From assembly GCF_003119195.2 (NCBI RefSeq), contig NZ_CP022254.1, forward strand, positions 603,501 through 667,500: a DNA stretch of 64,000 nt, given 5' to 3'. Source of the stretch: Azospirillum baldaniorum (GTDB taxonomy: Bacteria; Pseudomonadota; Alphaproteobacteria; Azospirillales; Azospirillaceae). Shown here in pieces: positions 52,831 through 60,911 of the stretch. Within the stretch, counting starts at the first letter, position 1. The number at the start of each line of letters is the position of its first letter. Under the pieces are notes generated by a model, which saw nothing but the letters and a program-made list of their open reading frames with translations, did not search any database and was not told the origin of the DNA. The position numbers were made by a program, and so were the translations under genes.

Positions 52831-53523
52831 ATGAACGGCGTCTCAACCGTCAAGGCCATCTTCGAAGAGCTTCGCAAGGAGATCCCCGAGCGCTACCAGC
52901 CCGGCGATCTGCTTCCGAATGAACGCCTGCTGGCCGAACGGTTCGGCGTCAGTCGCAACACCATCCGCGAAGTCATCATCTTCCTCGAAGCCTATGGATT
53001 GGTCGAAAAGACGCAGCGCGGCCCGCGCGCCAGCAAGCCGGACATCGAGGCGATGTTCCGTATTCTCGATCAATGTTTTGACCGCAGCGTCAAAACCTGC
53101 CGGGAAGTCTTGCAGTTCCGCCGTATCATCGAGATCGGTGTGCTGCCCGAAGTGGTCCGGCACATCACCGATGCGGAGATCGATGGACTCAACCGCCTTG
53201 CCGAAGACATGGAGCACCAGTTGACGGTGCGCGAAGCGGCGGAGGTGGACTTCCGCTTCCATGCCGCCATCGTCGCCGCGTCCCGCAACTCCATGTTGCA
53301 GAAGATGTATCAGGCGATGTCGCAGCCGATGATCTATTACATGGAGATCGGCAAGAGCAACGCCGTGATCGGGCCGACCACGGTCGATTATCATCGCCAG
53401 ATCATCGCAGCGCTGCGCGAACGCTCCGTCGAGAAGGCCGTCGAGGCCAGCAACGCACATTTCCATTTCAGCGAGAGCGTGTTCAACCAGGAGGCGCAGC
53501 CGTCGGCTACGCCCACGTCCTGA
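52831..53523 (+). CDS. GntR-family transcriptional regulator, FadR subfamily
   Basis: 230 residues; the ATG at 52831 (MNGVSTVKAIFEELRKEIPE) is chosen, as upstream codons are unsupported. N-terminal winged helix: LLPNERLLAERFGVSRNTIR, EVIIFLEAYGLVEKTQRGPR. C-terminal FCD-type helical ligand domain (about 85-220) with VDFRFHAAIVAASRNSMLQK, containing the His/Asp residues that often bind a metal and a carboxylate ligand. As first gene before the dehydrogenase, TRAP genes, uxaA and uxaB, it is the probable pathway regulator, sensing a hexonate or uronate. Confidence 0.9.
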   Translation: MNGVSTVKAIFEELRKEIPERYQPGDLLPNERLLAERFGVSRNTIREVIIFLEAYGLVEKTQRGPRASKPDIEAMFRILDQCFDRSVKTCREVLQFRRIIEIGVLPEVVRHITDAEIDGLNRLAEDMEHQLTVREAAEVDFRFHAAIVAASRNSMLQKMYQAMSQPMIYYMEIGKSNAVIGPTTVDYHRQIIAALRERSVEKAVEASNAHFHFSESVFNQEAQPSATPTS

Positions 53524-53555
53524 ACACGTCCGCTTCCTAAAAAAGGACATCACCT

Positions 53556-54572
53556 GTGAAAGCACTGATGATCGAAGGCGTGGACGTCTGCGCGATCCAC
53601 GAGGTGGCGGAGCCGACCCCGGGCCCCGGCGAGGTGCTGCTGGCCATCCGCCACGTCGCCCTGTGCGGCAGCGATCTCAGCACCTTCAAGGGGCTGAATC
53701 CGCTGGTTTCCCTGCCGCGCATCCCCGGCCACGAGATCGGCGGCGAGATCGCCGCCGTGGGTGAGGGCGTTCCGGCCGAGTACACCGTGGGCCGGCGCGC
53801 CATCGTCATTCCCTACACCGCCTGCGGCACCTGCCCGTCCTGCCGCAAGGGCCGGGTCAACGCCTGCCGCAGCAACCGCACGCTGGGCGTGCAGCAGAAC
53901 GGCGGACTGGCCGAACGCATCGTCCTGCCCTATGGCAAGCTGATCCTGAACGACACGCTGGCGCCGCGCCATCTGGCGCTGGTCGAGCCGCTGTCGGTCG
54001 GCTTCCACGCCGCGGCGCGCGGTCGCGTCGAGGCGGCCGACACCGTTCTGGTGCTGGGTTGCGGCATGATCGGCATGGGCGCCATCGCCGGCTCCGTCCA
54101 TCGCGGCGCCACGGTGATCGCCGTGGACATCGGCGAGGCGAAGACCGGTCTGGCCCGCCGCTACGGCGCCGCCCACACCATCGACGCCGGCAAAGAGGAT
54201 GTGGCCGCCCGCATCGCCGAGCTGACCAACGGCGACGGCGCCGACGTGGTGATTGAGGCGGTCGGCCTGCCGGCCACCTTCACCCAGGCCATCGACCTCG
54301 TGTCCTTCGCCGGCCGCGTCGTCTACATCGGCTACGCCAAGGAACCGGTATCCTACAAGACGCAGTTCTTCAACCTGAAGGAGCTGGACATCATGGGGTC
54401 GCGCAACGCGACCTCCGAGGATTTCCAGGCCGTCATCCACTATCTCGAAACGCTCGATCACGCCCCCGACGACCTGATCTCCAAGGTCTTCCCCTTCGAG
54501 GAGGCCGATAAGGCCCTGCCCTACTGGGCGAAGGAGCGCGACACCACGGTCAAGGTGATGATCGAGCGCTGA
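53556..54572 (+). CDS. Zinc-dependent medium-chain dehydrogenase, L-galactonate 5-dehydrogenase (LgoD)-like
   Basis: 338 residues from a GTG (53556) with AAAAGGAC upstream. Zinc MDR features: catalytic zinc ligands in LCGSDLSTF, GHEIGGEIAAVGEGV, and structural zinc cysteines CGTCPSCRKGRVNAC. The NAD fold is VLVLGCGMIGMGAIAGSVHR. The late motif IMGSRNATSEDF closely resembles E. coli LgoD, which oxidises L-galactonate to D-tagaturonate. The presence of UxaB and UxaA downstream, which consume tagaturonate and altronate, strengthens this. L-gulonate or another hexonate cannot be excluded. Confidence 0.85.
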   Translation: MKALMIEGVDVCAIHEVAEPTPGPGEVLLAIRHVALCGSDLSTFKGLNPLVSLPRIPGHEIGGEIAAVGEGVPAEYTVGRRAIVIPYTACGTCPSCRKGRVNACRSNRTLGVQQNGGLAERIVLPYGKLILNDTLAPRHLALVEPLSVGFHAAARGRVEAADTVLVLGCGMIGMGAIAGSVHRGATVIAVDIGEAKTGLARRYGAAHTIDAGKEDVAARIAELTNGDGADVVIEAVGLPATFTQAIDLVSFAGRVVYIGYAKEPVSYKTQFFNLKELDIMGSRNATSEDFQAVIHYLETLDHAPDDLISKVFPFEEADKALPYWAKERDTTVKVMIER

Positions 54573-54727
54573 CCCTTCCGGCGGCGCCGGCCGGGCGCCG
54601 TCACCCTCAGAACTGCTACGGCGGGACATGCCGGTTCCGCCGCCGGGTCCGGCCATGTTCGGCGGGACCTGTCCATGGGCCACGTCCACAGACGGGCTCT
54701 CCGGCATCCACTATGGAGGAAATAACA

Positions 54728-55702
54728 ATGAAGCGCTTTTTGGCGTCTGCCCTTGCCGCGTGCGTGCTGTCCATCGGTGCCGCGTCCGGCGCCATGGCCA
54801 AGACCGAGATCATGGTCGCCTATGAGAACAACCCGGGCGAGCCGCTCGACCGGGTGATGCATCACTGGGCCGACCTCCTGAAGGAGAAGAGCAAGGGCGA
54901 GGTCACCCTGAAGCTGTTCCCCAGCTCCCAGCTGGGCGCCAAGAAGGACGTGATGGAACAGGCGATGATGGGGATGAACGTCATCACCCTGACCGATGTC
55001 GGCTTCCTGCAGGACTACGACGCCGACCTCGGCGTTCTGTTCGGCCCGTACCTGACCGACGACCCCCAGAAGCTCTTCAAGATCTACGAGAGCGACTGGT
55101 TCAAGAAGAAGGACGAGGGGCTGCGCAAGAAGGGCGTGCACATCGTCATGTCCAACTACCTGTACGGCGTGCGCCACATCCTCGCCAAGAAGCCGATCAA
55201 CACGCCCGAAGACCTCAAGGGCATGAAGATCCGCGTCCCGAACAACGTGATGCAGATCAAGACGATCGAGGCGATGGGCGCCACCGCGACGCCGATGCCG
55301 CTGGGCGAGGTCTATCCGGCCCTGACCACCGGCCTGATCGACGGCGTGGAGAACCCGATCTCGGTGCTGTACGGCGCCAAGCTGCATGAGCAGGCCAAGT
55401 ATCTCAGCCTCGTCGGCTATCTGACCAACACCTCGGTGTGGGTCGGCGGTGAGGCTTTCTTCAGCAAGCTGCCGGCGGACGTCGTGAAGATGGTCCACGA
55501 GACCGGCTACGAGGCCGGCCTCTACAGCCAGAAGCTGGCCGCCGAGCAGGACGCCGAGTTCATCGAGAAGATGAAGGCGACCGGCGTCACCGTGATCCAG
55601 CCGGACCCGGCGCCGTTCCGCGAGGCCACCAAGGTCGTCTACACCCAGTTCCCCAAGTGGTCGGCCGGCCTGTATGAACAGATCCAGAAGGATCTCAAGT
55701 AA
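54728..55702 (+). CDS. TRAP transporter substrate-binding protein (DctP family), sugar-acid locus
   Basis: 324 residues. ATG at 54728 behind TATGGAGGAAAT. Signal peptide MKRFLASALAACVLSIGAAS with cleavage after AMA. The mature domain has EIMVAYENNPGEPLDRVMHH, LKGMKIRVPNNVMQIKTIEA with the carboxylate-binding Arg, and YPALTTGLIDGVENPISVLY. Clustering with uxaA/uxaB predicts a hexonate or uronate ligand such as L-galactonate or D-galacturonate. Confidence 0.93.
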   Translation: MKRFLASALAACVLSIGAASGAMAKTEIMVAYENNPGEPLDRVMHHWADLLKEKSKGEVTLKLFPSSQLGAKKDVMEQAMMGMNVITLTDVGFLQDYDADLGVLFGPYLTDDPQKLFKIYESDWFKKKDEGLRKKGVHIVMSNYLYGVRHILAKKPINTPEDLKGMKIRVPNNVMQIKTIEAMGATATPMPLGEVYPALTTGLIDGVENPISVLYGAKLHEQAKYLSLVGYLTNTSVWVGGEAFFSKLPADVVKMVHETGYEAGLYSQKLAAEQDAEFIEKMKATGVTVIQPDPAPFREATKVVYTQFPKWSAGLYEQIQKDLK

Positions 55703-55716
55703 AAATTAAGTAAATT

Positions 55717-55740
55717 CGGGCGGGGCTACCGTCCCGCCCG
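55717..55740. other. Intercistronic hairpin between TRAP dctP and dctQ
   Basis: CGGGCGGG (55717-55724) and CCCGCCCG (55733-55740) form a perfect 8-bp GC stem right after the binding-protein stop. Hairpins here commonly give more binding protein than permease by partial termination or transcript protection. No T-tract follows, so transcription should continue. Confidence 0.65.
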
Positions 55741-55761
55741 GATCGTTTGGAGGATTGTGCC

Positions 55762-56232
55762 ATGGAGTTGATCCGGCGTTTGCCATCGGTCATCGCGGGA
55801 ACCGCGCTGGCCGGTCTGGTGGTGATGACCATCGTGGCGGTGTTCGCGCGCTATCTCTTCGACGCTCCGCTGCATTGGGGCGAGGAGATGTCGGGGCTTC
55901 TGATGATCTGGATCATCATGATCGGCGCCATCGTCGCCGAGCGTGACGGCCAGCATCTGGAAATCCCGCTGTTCGTGGACCTGCTGCCCACCCGCATCCG
56001 GGCGGCGGTCGATCTGGCCATTTCGGCCCTGTCGATCCTGGTTCTCGGCTATGCCGGCTGGCTCGGCTACCTGCTGGCCCAGAGCGCCCAATACAAGCTG
56101 ACGGAAATTCTTCAGATCTCCTGGTTCTGGATCGACATTGCCGTTCCGGTCGGTGCGGCTGGCCTCGTCGCCTATCTTCTGCACCGCTGCTTTATTGACA
56201 TCATGGTGATCGTGAAGGGGGAAGCGCCATGA
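55762..56232 (+). CDS. TRAP transporter small permease (DctQ family)
   Basis: 156 residues; ATG at 55762 with TTGGAGGATTGTGCC upstream. Four membrane helices (SVIAGTALAGLVVMTIVAVF, MSGLLMIWIIMIGAIVAERD, AALSILVLGYAGWLGY-type and DIAVPVGAAGLVAYLLHRC) fit the DctQ family. Its stop overlaps the DctM start (ATGA). Confidence 0.92.
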   Translation: MELIRRLPSVIAGTALAGLVVMTIVAVFARYLFDAPLHWGEEMSGLLMIWIIMIGAIVAERDGQHLEIPLFVDLLPTRIRAAVDLAISALSILVLGYAGWLGYLLAQSAQYKLTEILQISWFWIDIAVPVGAAGLVAYLLHRCFIDIMVIVKGEAP

Positions 56233-57503
56233 GCTGGCCCGTCATCATTCTTGTTATGCTTTGTCTTTTCGCTTTGAACATGCGAATCTACATTGCAATT
56301 TTTGCATCGGTTCTTGTCTATTTCGTGTTCTTCAGCCCGGTTCCGGACCAGATCGCGGTGCAGCGGCTGATCGGCGCCTCGCAGAACCTGTCCCTCCTGG
56401 CGATCCCCTTCTTCATCCTGCTCGGCACGCTGATGGATCACACCGGCGTGGCCAAGCGCCTGCTGCGCGTGGCCGATCTGCTGGTCGGCAAGTTCACCGG
56501 CGGCATGGCCCTGACCAACATCATGCTGAGCACGCTGCTGGGCGGCGTCAGCGCCTCCAACCTCGCCGACAGCGCCATGCTCACCCGCATGCTGGTGCCG
56601 GAGATGGAGCGCAAGGGCTACAACCGCGCCTTCGCCGCCGCCGTCACGGCGTCGGGCGCGCTGGTCACGCCGATCATCCCGCCGGGCATCGCGCTGATCA
56701 TCTACGGCCTTGTCGCCGACGTCTCCATCGGCGCCATGTTCATGGCCGGCATTCTGCCCGGCATCGTCATGGCCATCATGCTGATGGGCGCCGCCTACAT
56801 CGTGTCCAAGCGCAACGGCTATCCGCCGTCCCGCGACAGCTGGCCCACCGCCTCGGAGACCACCAGCGCGCTGGTCGGCGCCTGGCCGGTGCTGGTCCTG
56901 CTGGTCGCCATCATCGGCGGCATCCGCGCCAACATCTTCACCCCGACCGAAGCCGGCGCGGTGGCGGTGCTGATCGTCCTGGTGATCGGTTTCGTGATCT
57001 ACCGCGAGATGCGCGTCGCCCATGTGCTGGACGCCCTGGTCGGCACCTTCAAGGCCACCTCCTCGGTCATGCTGGTCATCATGGCCTGCTCGGCCCTGGC
57101 CTGGGTGCTGTCGCTGGAGCAGGCGGCGCAGCAGCTGGCGACCTTCATCACGGCGCTGACCGACAACAAGTACGTCTTCCTGATCATCCTCAACCTGCTC
57201 CTGCTGTTCCTGGGCATGCTGATCGAGGGCAACGCGATTCTGATCGTCATGGTCCCGCTGCTGATGCCGACGGTGCACCAGCTCGGCATCGACCCGATCC
57301 ATTTCGGCATCGTGGTGATCGTGAACCTCGCGGTCGGCTGTCTGACACCGCCGGTGGGCACGGTGATGCTGCTGGTCTGCAACCTCGCCAAGGTGAAGAT
57401 CTCGGACTTCATGAAGCAGTCCACCCTGCTCTTCGTGGCGCTGTTCATCTCGCTCATGCTCGTCACCTTCGTCCCGGAGCTTTCGCTGCTCCTGGCCCGC
57501 TAA
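56229..57503 (+). CDS. TRAP transporter large permease (DctM family)
   Basis: 424 residues, about 12 membrane helices. Typical blocks: AIPFFILLGTLMDHTGVAKR, LGGVSASNLADSAMLTRMLV, TPIIPPGIALIIYGLVADVS and FTPTEAGAVAVLIVLVIGFV. It completes the second TRAP system of the window. Its stop codon lies inside the first hairpin of the following palindromic stretch. Confidence 0.95.
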   Translation: MSWPVIILVMLCLFALNMRIYIAIFASVLVYFVFFSPVPDQIAVQRLIGASQNLSLLAIPFFILLGTLMDHTGVAKRLLRVADLLVGKFTGGMALTNIMLSTLLGGVSASNLADSAMLTRMLVPEMERKGYNRAFAAAVTASGALVTPIIPPGIALIIYGLVADVSIGAMFMAGILPGIVMAIMLMGAAYIVSKRNGYPPSRDSWPTASETTSALVGAWPVLVLLVAIIGGIRANIFTPTEAGAVAVLIVLVIGFVIYREMRVAHVLDALVGTFKATSSVMLVIMACSALAWVLSLEQAAQQLATFITALTDNKYVFLIILNLLLLFLGMLIEGNAILIVMVPLLMPTVHQLGIDPIHFGIVVIVNLAVGCLTPPVGTVMLLVCNLAKVKISDFMKQSTLLFVALFISLMLVTFVPELSLLLAR

Positions 57504-57613
57504 AGCGAACTTTCGTCCGCTTTAGACTCATATCGCCTCATTCGCCGGCGGGCTCCGGTCGCATGTGCGACCGGGACCGCCGTCGCGGTCCAAAGCGGAT
57601 CACAATCCGCTTT
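57501..57613. repeat. Three palindromes between dctM and uxaA
   Basis: TAAAGCG/CGCTTTA (57501-57507 and 57518-57524), CCGGTCGCA/TGCGACCGG (57555-57563 and 57566-57574) and AAAGCGGAT/ATCCGCTTT (57592-57600 and 57605-57613) are three successive inverted repeats. The first and third share AAAGCG/CGCTTT. They may be a compact intergenic repeat element or attenuate transcription into uxaA. Confidence 0.7.
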
Positions 57614-57666
57614 AATCTCTCCTGCCGCCCTCCCGCTTCCCTCGCTTCTCCCCCAAGGGGCCTGAC

Positions 57667-59154
57667 ATGTCGAAGTACCTGAAGATCCATTCCAGCGACA
57701 CCGTCGCCGTCGCCCTGGAGCCGCTGGCCCAGGGTACCGCGATCGACGGTCTGGGCATCGTCCTGCTCGACGAGGTGCCGCAGGGCCACAAGTTCGCCGT
57801 GACGCCGCACCAGCCGGGCGACCGGGTCATCAAGTACGGCAGCGTGATCGGCCTCGCCAAGGAGGCGATCCCGGTGGGGCGGCACATCCACACCCACAAC
57901 ATCGGAACCGCGCTGGGCGGCCTGCAGAACTACGCCTACGCTGGACCGGCGAACGACGCGGCGCCGGCCAAGCGGGAGGCGCCGACCATCCAGGCCTTCG
58001 TCCGCGCCAACGGCGAGGTCGGCGTGCGCAACGACCTGTGGATCATCCCGCTGGTCGGCTGCGTCAACGGCCTCGCCAAGAACGCGGCCAAGCGCTTCGA
58101 GAAGATGGGCCTGCTCCCCGAGGGCTCCCGCGTCATGGTGCTGGAGCATCCCTACGGCTGTTCCCAGCTCGGCGGCGACCTCGACAACACCCGCAACATC
58201 CTGCGCGATTTCGCCATCCACCCCAACGCCGGCGGCGTGCTGGTCATGGGGCTGGGCTGCGAGAACAACACCCGCGCCCTGTTCACCCAGGGCTTCGAGC
58301 ATCCCGACCCGCGCCGCCTGCGCTATCTGACCACCCAGGAGGTGTCGGACGAGCTTGAGGCGTCGCTGGAGGCGATGACCGAGCTGGCCGCGGTGATGCG
58401 CGAGGACAAGCGCGAGCCGGTTGGCGCCGACCGTCTGCGCATCGGGCTGAAGTGCGGCGGCTCGGACGGCTTCTCCGGCATCACCGCCAACCCGCTGCTG
58501 GGCGCCCTGTCCGACTGGCTGTGCGGGATCGGCGGCGCCACCGTGCTGACCGAGGTGCCGGAGATGTTCGGCGCCGAGCATCTGCTGATGGAGCGCGCCG
58601 AGAGCCGCGAGGTGTTCGATGGCGTCGTCACCCTGATCAACGACTTCAAGCAGTATTTCATCGACCACAACCAGCCGATCTACGAGAACCCCTCGCCCGG
58701 CAACAAGGCGGGCGGCATCAGCACGCTGGAGGAGAAGTCGCTAGGCTGCACCCAGAAGGCCGGGCTCTCCCCGGTGCGCGACGTCATCCGCTACGCCGAG
58801 CGCATCCGCAAGCCGGGCCTGACCCTGCTGGAGGCGCCGGGCAACGACGGCGTGGCGGTCACCGCCCTGGCCGCCGCCGGCTGCCACATCGTACTGTTCA
58901 CCACCGGCCGCGGCACGCCGCTGGGCGGCGTGGTGCCGACCATGAAGATCGCCACCAACACCGCCATGGCCGAGAAGAAGCGGCACTGGATCGACTTCAA
59001 CGCCGGCCCCATCGCCGAGGCCACCGCCACGGTGGACAGCCTGCTGCCGTCCTTCATCGACAGCATCCTCGCCGTCGCCAACGGCAAAGAGGCGCGCAAC
59101 GAAGAGAACGACGTCCACGACCTCGTGATCTTCAAGTCCGGCGTCACGCTCTGA
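57667..59154 (+). CDS. uxaA: Altronate dehydratase
   Basis: Dehydrates D-altronate to 2-keto-3-deoxy-D-gluconate. 495 residues: an N-terminal SAF/UxaA-N domain (about 1-95, PVGRHIHTHNIGTALGGLQN) and the C-terminal UxaA domain (VMVLEHPYGCSQLGGDLDNT, VLVMGLGCENNTRALFTQGF, GLKCGGSDGFSGITANPLLG, ENPSPGNKAGGISTLEEKSL). The cysteines in HPYGCSQ, GLGCENN and GLKCGG are placed as in other UxaA/GarD enzymes, which bind Fe2+ or an Fe-S cluster. Galactarate dehydratase GarD is a relative, but uxaB next door favours UxaA. Confidence 0.95.
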   Translation: MSKYLKIHSSDTVAVALEPLAQGTAIDGLGIVLLDEVPQGHKFAVTPHQPGDRVIKYGSVIGLAKEAIPVGRHIHTHNIGTALGGLQNYAYAGPANDAAPAKREAPTIQAFVRANGEVGVRNDLWIIPLVGCVNGLAKNAAKRFEKMGLLPEGSRVMVLEHPYGCSQLGGDLDNTRNILRDFAIHPNAGGVLVMGLGCENNTRALFTQGFEHPDPRRLRYLTTQEVSDELEASLEAMTELAAVMREDKREPVGADRLRIGLKCGGSDGFSGITANPLLGALSDWLCGIGGATVLTEVPEMFGAEHLLMERAESREVFDGVVTLINDFKQYFIDHNQPIYENPSPGNKAGGISTLEEKSLGCTQKAGLSPVRDVIRYAERIRKPGLTLLEAPGNDGVAVTALAAAGCHIVLFTTGRGTPLGGVVPTMKIATNTAMAEKKRHWIDFNAGPIAEATATVDSLLPSFIDSILAVANGKEARNEENDVHDLVIFKSGVTL

Positions 59155-59186
59155 ACCCCACCACCTCTCAGACAAGGACGCCGACC

Positions 59187-60656
59187 ATGCAGCGCCTGAA
59201 CGCATCCTTTCTCAACGGCCGGCCGCGCCCGACGACGACGCGGATCGTGCAATTCGGCGAAGGCAATTTCCTGCGCGCCTTCTTCGACTGGAAGGTCGAT
59301 CGCCTGAACGAGGCCACCGGTGGCGACTGGGGCGTGACCGTCGTCCGCCCCATCCCCGGCGGCTTCCCGCAGACGCTGAACGAGCAGGAGGGCGTCTACA
59401 CCGTCCTGTCGCGCGGCGTCGACGAGGCCGGCCGGAAGGTCTCGCAGGCCCGGCTGATCGGCTGTGTGCGCAACGAGATCGCCGCGCACGGCGAGTGGGC
59501 GTCGGTGCTGGAACTGGCGCGCGACCCGAACGTCACGGTGGTCGTCTCCAACACCACCGACGCCGGCATCGCCTATGTCCCGTCGGTGGCCTACGCCGAC
59601 GAGCCGCCGGTCTCTTTCCCCGGCAAGATGACCCGCTTCCTGCACGAGCGCTGGAAGGCCTTCGACGGCGCGCCGGAGGCCGGCTTGCAAATGCTAGCCT
59701 GCGAGCTGATCGACCACAACGGCGAGGAGCTGAAGCGCATCGTCCTGCTGCACGCCCGCGACTGGGCGCTGGAGCCGGCCTTCATCGCGTGGATCGAGAC
59801 GGCGAACGCCTTCTACAACACGCTGGTCGACCGCATCGTCCCCGGCTTCCCGCGCGCCGAGGCCGACGACCTGCGCCGCGAGCTGGGCTACGACGACAGC
59901 TTCATGGCGGCGGCGGAGCTGTTCCACCTGTTCGTGATCGAGCGCAAGGAGGGGACGCCCGCGCTGCGCCTGCCGCTGGGCGAGCATGACGAGGGCACCG
60001 TCGTCACCGCCGACGTCACCCCCTACAAGGCGCGCAAGGTCGCCATCCTCAACGGCGCCCACACCGGCCTGTGCGCCCTGGCCCTGCTGGCGGGCGTCGA
60101 GACGGTCGGCGAGGCGGTGAGCGATCCCGCCGGGGCGCGCTTCCTCGACCGGCTGCTCAACGAGGAGGTCATCCCCTTCCTCACCCTGCCGAAGCCGGAG
60201 CTGGAGGACTTCGCGGCCGCCGTGCTGCGCCGCTTCCGCAACCCCTACATCCGACACCTGTGGCACGACATCAGCCTGAACGGCCTCGTCAAGTACCAGA
60301 CCCGCAACCTGGACCGGCTGCTCGCCTACCGGGAAAGGTTCGGCACGCCGGCGCCGCTGATGAGTCTGTCGCTGGCCGCCTGGCTGGCCTTCTACCTCGG
60401 CCGCTTCCCCGGCGCCGCCACGCTGCCGCCGCGCGACTCCGCCGAGATCGTCGAACGCGTCCGGGCGATCGGCGCCCTGGATGACGGAACCCCGGCGGGG
60501 CTGGAGGCGATGGTCGCCGCCTATCTGGGCGAGACCGCCTTCTGGGGCCGCAGCATCGACGACCGCTCGCTGCGCGCCCAGGTAATGGAGGACATCCGCT
60601 TCCTGACGGACGAGCCCTTCACCTTCGCCCGTCTCGCGACGCGCCTGGAAGTCTGA
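59187..60656 (+). CDS. uxaB: Tagaturonate reductase (altronate oxidoreductase)
   Basis: 489 residues from the ATG at 59187 behind AAGGACG. A mannitol-dehydrogenase-family enzyme: NAD-binding IVQFGEGNFLRAFFDWKVD and VVVSNTTDAGIAYVPSVAYA. The active-site region is YKARKVAILNGAHTGLCALA (Lys and Asn-His). UxaB reduces D-tagaturonate to D-altronate, which UxaA then dehydrates. Mannonate oxidoreductase UxuB is related, but its sequence and the UxaA neighbour favour UxaB. It is the last gene of the operon and is followed by a hairpin. Confidence 0.93.
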   Translation: MQRLNASFLNGRPRPTTTRIVQFGEGNFLRAFFDWKVDRLNEATGGDWGVTVVRPIPGGFPQTLNEQEGVYTVLSRGVDEAGRKVSQARLIGCVRNEIAAHGEWASVLELARDPNVTVVVSNTTDAGIAYVPSVAYADEPPVSFPGKMTRFLHERWKAFDGAPEAGLQMLACELIDHNGEELKRIVLLHARDWALEPAFIAWIETANAFYNTLVDRIVPGFPRAEADDLRRELGYDDSFMAAAELFHLFVIERKEGTPALRLPLGEHDEGTVVTADVTPYKARKVAILNGAHTGLCALALLAGVETVGEAVSDPAGARFLDRLLNEEVIPFLTLPKPELEDFAAAVLRRFRNPYIRHLWHDISLNGLVKYQTRNLDRLLAYRERFGTPAPLMSLSLAAWLAFYLGRFPGAATLPPRDSAEIVERVRAIGALDDGTPAGLEAMVAAYLGETAFWGRSIDDRSLRAQVMEDIRFLTDEPFTFARLATRLEV

Positions 60657-60663
60657 CAGCGAA

Positions 60664-60694
60664 AGGCCCCGACCGGCGATTACGGAAGGGGCCT
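60664..60694 (+). terminator. Hairpin downstream of uxaB
   Basis: AGGCCCC (60664-60670) pairs with GGGGCCT (60688-60694), eight bases after the uxaB stop, followed by CCTGCTTT. A weak T-tract; it probably ends the sugar-acid operon. The remaining 60695-60911 holds no recognised gene. Confidence 0.6.
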
Positions 60695-60911
60695 CCTGCT
60701 TTCAACTTCGCGGTCTGCAATGTTCCCCAGAGGCAGTGTCCACTTGGGTTCGCCCTGATCCTCGCTTGGTCGGTGTGGCGACGAACGCATCGGTGCCTAT
60801 CACCTGGGCCGCCAACTTGAAGCGTTGTTGCCGTGGCGTCACGGCGGCGCGGTTGGATTTGCCGGCTCCAGGGCTTACTTATGCGGTCCACCTTCCACGG
60901 CACGAAATCCC

